A DNA stretch of 64,000 bases, from assembly GCF_900143005.1 (NCBI RefSeq), contig NZ_FRCS01000001.1, positions 496,001-560,000 on the forward strand, in the 5' to 3' direction. Both the position numbers and the translations under genes were made by a program. This DNA comes from Cryptosporangium aurantiacum (GTDB taxonomy: Bacteria > Actinomycetota > Actinomycetes > Mycobacteriales > Cryptosporangiaceae). Each line of letters starts with the position of its first letter. Position 1 is the first letter of the stretch. The notes beneath the pieces were generated by a model. The model had not been told where the DNA came from, did no database searches, and saw only the letters and a list, made by a program, of their open reading frames with translations. Positions 60,392-64,000 of the stretch are shown one piece after another.

Positions 60392-61333
60392 GTGCTGAGG
60401 ATCGGGTTGACAGGTGGGATCGGTGCGGGGAAGAGCGCGGCGGCGACGGCGCTCGCCGAACAGGGTGCGGTGGTGATCGACGCCGACCGACTGGCCCGCG
60501 AGGTCGTCGAACCGGGGACAGCGGGGCTCGCGGCGGTCGTCGAGGCGTTCGGCACCGAGGTGCTGGCCGCGGACGGCACGCTCGACCGGCCGAAGCTGGG
60601 CCGCGTGGTGTTCGGCGACGACGCGGCCCGCGCCCGTCTCAACGGGATCCTGCATCCGCTGATCGGGACGCTGACCGCCGAGCGGGTCGCGGCCGCGCCG
60701 TCCGACGGGGTGGTCGTCCACGACATCCCGCTGATCGTAGAGGGCGGGCTGGCGGCGGGGTTCCACCTGGCTGTCGTCGTGATGGCGCCGGAGGACGTCC
60801 GGATCGAGCGGCTCACCGGCCTCCGCGGCATGCCCGAAGAGGACGCCCGCGCCCGCATCGCCGTGCAGGCGACCGACGAGCAGCGGGCCGCGGCGGCCGA
60901 TGTCCTGCTCGACAACGCGGGCCCGCTGGACCGGCTGCGCGACGCGATCGCCGAGCTCTGGGAGCTGCGGCTCGCTCCGTACGCGGCCGGGCTGGCCAAG
61001 GGCGTACCGGCGCCGCTGCCGTCCCGGCCAGGGCCGGTGGACCCGACCTGGCCGGCCCAGTACGCCCGCGCCGCTGCGCGGCTGCGGACCTGGCTGCACC
61101 GGCCCGACCTGCTGGTCGAGCACGTGGGCCCGACCGAAATGCCGACGCCCGGTGCGACGGTGCCCGACGTGCTGGATCTGCGGGTCGTTCTTCCGGACGC
61201 CGAAGCGGTGCGATCCACGGCGGGTGCGCTGGCCGGATCCGGTTGGATCGTCGGCGCCGAGCCGTACCCGGACGGCGCCACCGCCCACTCCGCCGACCCC
61301 GGCCGCCCGGCCCGGCTATTCCTCGCGTCGTAA
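60392..61333 (+). CDS. coaE: Dephospho-CoA kinase with a short GrpB-like tail
   Basis: Phosphorylates the 3' hydroxyl of dephospho-CoA, the last step of CoA synthesis. P-loop GLTGGIGAGKSAAA, then VIDADRLAREVVEPGTAGL and VVHDIPLIVEGGLAAGFHLAVVV. The kinase is residues 1-200. A C-terminal region (about 225-313) recalls the UPF0157/GrpB domain of actinobacterial CoaE (LVEHVGPTEMPTP, DVLDLRVVLPD, ADPGRPARLFLAS). The whole protein is 313 residues against about 407 for M. tuberculosis CoaE, so the tail seems shortened. GTG 60392 with GGGAAGG upstream is chosen. The longer frame from 60017 runs over the hypothetical gene. Confidence 0.92.
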   Translation: MLRIGLTGGIGAGKSAAATALAEQGAVVIDADRLAREVVEPGTAGLAAVVEAFGTEVLAADGTLDRPKLGRVVFGDDAARARLNGILHPLIGTLTAERVAAAPSDGVVVHDIPLIVEGGLAAGFHLAVVVMAPEDVRIERLTGLRGMPEEDARARIAVQATDEQRAAAADVLLDNAGPLDRLRDAIAELWELRLAPYAAGLAKGVPAPLPSRPGPVDPTWPAQYARAAARLRTWLHRPDLLVEHVGPTEMPTPGATVPDVLDLRVVLPDAEAVRSTAGALAGSGWIVGAEPYPDGATAHSADPGRPARLFLAS

Positions 61334-61439
61334 ACGCCTGCCGCGGCGGGCGCGGCGGCCTGCCGCGGCGGTCGAGGCGGGCGTGACGGCCGGCCGCGGC
61401 AGGCGTGGCGGCCGGACTTGGCAGGCCGCCGCGGTGGGT
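61334..61439. repeat. GC-only repeat region after coaE
   Basis: CCTGCCGCGGCGG occurs twice (61337-61349, 61359-61371). ACGCCTGCCGCGGC (61334-61347) has its exact complement at 61393-61406. It lies between convergent coaE and the ABC permease, probably as a large terminator hairpin. Confidence 0.75.
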
Positions 61440-63131
61440 TCAGCCGATGTCGCGGCGGCGGAAGCCGGCCAGGCCGAGGACGGTCAGCGCCGCCGCGAGC
61501 GCGGCCAGCCACGCGTACGGGGCGTAGGCGGACGCACCGTCCAGCGGCGCGCCGGGCAGCTTCGGCAGGTGGGTGAACGGGGAGAGGTCCATCAGCCAGC
61601 TCGGGAGCTGGAGGATCTCGCCGAACTGTCCGATCACGATCGCGGCCAGCAGCACCGCCCAGCTGACCGCGGTCAGCCGCGGGAGGAGCCCGAACAGTGC
61701 CACCGCGACCGCGGCCAGCAGCATCACGGCCGGCCACTGACCCAGGGCGGCGCCCACCTGGCGGACGATCTCGGACCCGAGGTCGCCGGCTCGCACGCCG
61801 TGAGCGAGCCCGGCCGCCAGCCCGGACGCGATCAGGATGGCCGCCGACCCGACCGCGACCCAGAGCACGTGCGCCCCGGCCCACCGGACCCGGCCGACCG
61901 CGGCGGCCAGCACCGGCTCGGCGCGGAGGGACTCCTCCTCGGTGCGTGCCCGGAGCACCGCGCCGACCGCGTAACCGGCGACGACCATGCCCATGATCAG
62001 ATAGATCATCGAGAGGTAGACGTCGGCGAGGCTGCCGCCCGCGCCGGTGTAGTCGCGCAGGATCTCGACGGTCTCTGGGTCGTTCTCCGCGGCGGTCACC
62101 ATGTCCTGGGCCAGGCCGCCGAACGCGCCGCCGCCGATCGCCGCACCGATCGCCCAGCCGATGATGCTGCCCCGCTGGAGGCGCCAGGCCAGGCCGACCG
62201 GCCCGCTGAGCGAGCGGGATGCGGTGGCCGGACCGAGCCCGGGCCGGAACACGCCCGCTCCGGCGTCCCGTCGCATCCGCAGCGCGACCACGGCGGCGAG
62301 CAGCAGCAGGACCGTCGCCGCCGGCAGCAGCAGCACCCACCAGCGGTTCCCGGCGTAGGGGCGGATCGCCTCGGCCCAGCCGATCGGCGAGAGCCAGGAC
62401 AGCCAGGACAGCGACGAGTCGCTCGCCGCCGCGGAGTCGCCCGCAGCCCGGAGCAGGAACGCGGCGGCGAGCGTGCCACCGGCGATGCCGCCCGCCGAGC
62501 GGCCGTGCTCGGTCAGCTGGGCGGCGAGCGCGCCGACCGCGGCGAACACCAGACCGACCGACGCGCAGCCGGCCATCAGCGCCAGTGAGCCGCCTGCCGG
62601 GATGCCCTCGATGCTGGCCAGCGCGCCGACGGTGAGCAGCACGATCAGGACGTTGAGCAGCGTGACGTAGAGCAGGGCGGCGGTCAGCCGGGCGTAGCGG
62701 CCCACCGGCCCGGCGTCGACCAGATCGGACCGGCCTGCCTCCTCCTCGGCCCGGGTGTGCCGGATGACGAGCAGGAAGCTCATCAGCCCGAGGAGCACGG
62801 CGGCGAACGTCAGGACCTGCCAGGCCGTCGCGCCGCCGTACGTGTTGAGCGCACGCGGCGGGCCGGTGAGCGCGACCAGGCCCGGGTTGGCGTCGCTGCC
62901 GTAGGCGCGAGCGAAGCGGTCGAGGTCGGCCTGGGTCGGATAGAGCCCCTTCAGCGGAGCGGCCTGGCTGTAGGTGAACAGGACCAGGCCGAGCGTCCAG
63001 GCGGTGGCGCGGACCCGGTCGCGGCGGAGGGCCAGGCGGAACAGCGTGCCGGTGCCGGTGAGGCCACCGGCGCCCCGGGCGGCCCGCGTCCGGGCGTCGG
63101 CCGGACGCGGGGGACTGGCGAGCGTAGTCAT
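61440..63131 (-). CDS. ABC-2 type exporter permease (antibiotic exporter-like)
   Basis: A 563-residue membrane protein with about twelve helices in two similar halves. The start TLFRLALRRDRVRATAWTLGLV, then RHTRAEEEAGRSDLVDAGPVGR, and in the second half the corresponding RARTEEESLRAEPVLAAAVGRVRW, match the polyketide/tetronasin-type ABC permeases of actinomycetes. It works with the ATPase encoded just upstream on the same strand. Its natural substrate is unknown. The gene is likely second in the operon. It ends facing coaE across a repeat. Confidence 0.88.
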   Translation of the reverse strand: MTTLASPPRPADARTRAARGAGGLTGTGTLFRLALRRDRVRATAWTLGLVLFTYSQAAPLKGLYPTQADLDRFARAYGSDANPGLVALTGPPRALNTYGGATAWQVLTFAAVLLGLMSFLLVIRHTRAEEEAGRSDLVDAGPVGRYARLTAALLYVTLLNVLIVLLTVGALASIEGIPAGGSLALMAGCASVGLVFAAVGALAAQLTEHGRSAGGIAGGTLAAAFLLRAAGDSAAASDSSLSWLSWLSPIGWAEAIRPYAGNRWWVLLLPAATVLLLLAAVVALRMRRDAGAGVFRPGLGPATASRSLSGPVGLAWRLQRGSIIGWAIGAAIGGGAFGGLAQDMVTAAENDPETVEILRDYTGAGGSLADVYLSMIYLIMGMVVAGYAVGAVLRARTEEESLRAEPVLAAAVGRVRWAGAHVLWVAVGSAAILIASGLAAGLAHGVRAGDLGSEIVRQVGAALGQWPAVMLLAAVAVALFGLLPRLTAVSWAVLLAAIVIGQFGEILQLPSWLMDLSPFTHLPKLPGAPLDGASAYAPYAWLAALAAALTVLGLAGFRRRDIG

Positions 63132-63159
63132 CGGACGACCTCCCTTCCGGACGAGGCGG

Positions 63160-64000
63160 TCATGCCCGCGCGCCGTTGAGCGCGGGCTCGTCGCTGTAGT
63201 GGCGCAGGAACAGTTCCTCGAGCGTGGGCGGCTGGCTGACCAGGCTGCGGATGCCGAACTGCTCGAGCCGCCCCAGCAGCGTCCCGAGCGACTCGGCGTC
63301 CACCTGGCAGATCAGGCGGGTGCCCGCCACCGTGACGTCGTGCAGGCCCGGCAGATCGGCGAGGCCGTCCGGCTCGCGGGTGAGCTCGGCCTCGATCGAG
63401 GTGCGGGTCAGGTGGCGCAGGTCGGCGAGGGTGCCGGTCTCCACGACCCGGCCGGAGCGGATGATGCTCACCCGGTCGCAGAGCTTCTCGGCCTCGGCCA
63501 GGATGTGGCTGGAGAGCAGCACAGTGCGGCCGTTCGTCCGCTCGTCGTTGATGCACTGCTGGAACACCGCCTCCATCAGCGGGTCGAGGCCGGACGTCGG
63601 CTCGTCCAGGATCAGCAGCTCGACGTCGGAGGCGAGCGCGGCGACCAGCGCGACCTTCTGCCGGTTGCCCTTCGAGTACGTCTTGGCTTTCTTGCGGGGG
63701 TCGAGCTCGAACCGCTCCAGCAGGTCCGCCCTGCGGCGCGGGTCGAGGCCGCCGCGGACCCGGCCGAGCAGGTCGATCACCTCGCCGCCGGACAGGTTCG
63801 GCCAGAGGTTGACGTCGCCGGGAACGTAGGCGAGCCGTCTGTGCAGGGCGACCGCGTCCCGCCACGGGTCGCCGCCGAGTAGCCGCGCCTGCCCGGAGTC
63901 GGCGCGCAGTAGCCCGAGCAGAACCCGGATCGTGGTGGTCTTTCCTGCGCCGTTGGGCCCGAGGAAACCGTGGACCTCGCCGGAACGGACTGAGAGGTCG
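63160..64000 (-). CDS. ABC transporter ATP-binding protein (partial, 5' end outside the window)
   Basis: The partner ATPase of the exporter. The readable part (about 279 residues) starts just before Walker [22 protein letters not shown] and includes the signature [16 protein letters not shown], Walker [14 protein letters not shown] and the H-loop [13 protein letters not shown]. The C-terminal extension ([17 protein letters not shown] and on) is typical of DrrA-like ATPases. Its start lies beyond the right edge. The stop is 28 bases before the permease start. Confidence 0.93.
   Translation of the reverse strand, partial: DLSVRSGEVHGFLGPNGAGKTTTIRVLLGLLRADSGQARLLGGDPWRDAVALHRRLAYVPGDVNLWPNLSGGEVIDLLGRVRGGLDPRRRADLLERFELDPRKKAKTYSKGNRQKVALVAALASDVELLILDEPTSGLDPLMEAVFQQCINDERTNGRTVLLSSHILAEAEKLCDRVSIIRSGRVVETGTLADLRHLTRTSIEAELTREPDGLADLPGLHDVTVAGTRLICQVDAESLGTLLGRLEQFGIRSLVSQPPTLEELFLRHYSDEPALNGARA

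Overview
The window is high-GC (roughly 70% by eye), densely packed actinobacterial DNA with GTG/ATG starts, short operon overlaps and Shine-Dalgarno or leaderless starts. The gene set and order (lgt, pyk, a tRNA-Leu, an ANTAR response regulator, polA, rpsA, coaE) match the chromosome backbone known from Mycobacterium tuberculosis (Rv1614 to Rv1631), so this is a chromosome and not a plasmid. An arabinofuranosyltransferase (AftD-like) cluster and a fused Hsp70/substrate-binding protein suggest a non-mycobacterial actinomycete, perhaps Cryptosporangium, Frankia or Actinoplanes-like. The genus cannot be settled from the sequence alone.

Layout. 1-3605: end of an unknown gene and a large TPR/CHAT protease-like protein. 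3649-11761: VanZ-like protein, lgt, then gltB-gltD (glutamate synthase) behind a near-perfect GlnR box. 11852-14689: a NarL-type histidine kinase and response regulator with a small opposite-strand gene between them. 14819-21167: secreted alpha/beta hydrolase with acyltransferase, HxlR regulator divergent from a hotdog thioesterase, GT39 mannosyltransferase-like protein, FmdB zinc-ribbon protein. 21366-23784: pyk, tRNA-Leu(CAA), pdtaR-like ANTAR regulator. 24042-29478: complete branched-chain amino-acid ABC importer (livJ-H-M-G-F). 29657-32436: polar amino-acid ABC importer. 32470-34887: the most unusual protein, a single-pass membrane fusion of an intact Hsp70-type ATPase (inside) with a LivJ-like ligand-binding domain (outside). 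34948-36778: cytochrome P450 and a hotdog thioesterase. 36830-41861: polA, stress protein, hydrolase lipoprotein. 41862-56687: cell-envelope polysaccharide cluster (flippase, two GT-C type membrane proteins, DUF2613 peptide, GT4, methyltransferase, AftD-like enzyme, acyltransferase, DUF3068). 56805-61333: methyltransferase, rpsA, a small membrane-anchored protein, and coaE with a shortened GrpB-like tail. 61440-64000: ABC-2 type drug exporter, cut by the window end.

How the genes work together. The window is rich in nitrogen and amino-acid handling: GOGAT under probable GlnR control, two amino-acid importers, and the Hsp70-binding-protein fusion, which may sense the same ligands as the Liv system. 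The envelope cluster corresponds to the M. tuberculosis Rv0224c/Rv0225/Rv0236c/Rv0236A genes and probably builds an arabinan-containing wall polymer. Non-coding structure includes a dispersed 115-bp hairpin repeat in two copies with compensatory stem changes, many perfect terminator hairpins between convergent genes, and a recurrent leaderless promoter pattern (TAGNNT, 6 nt, start codon) at six genes.
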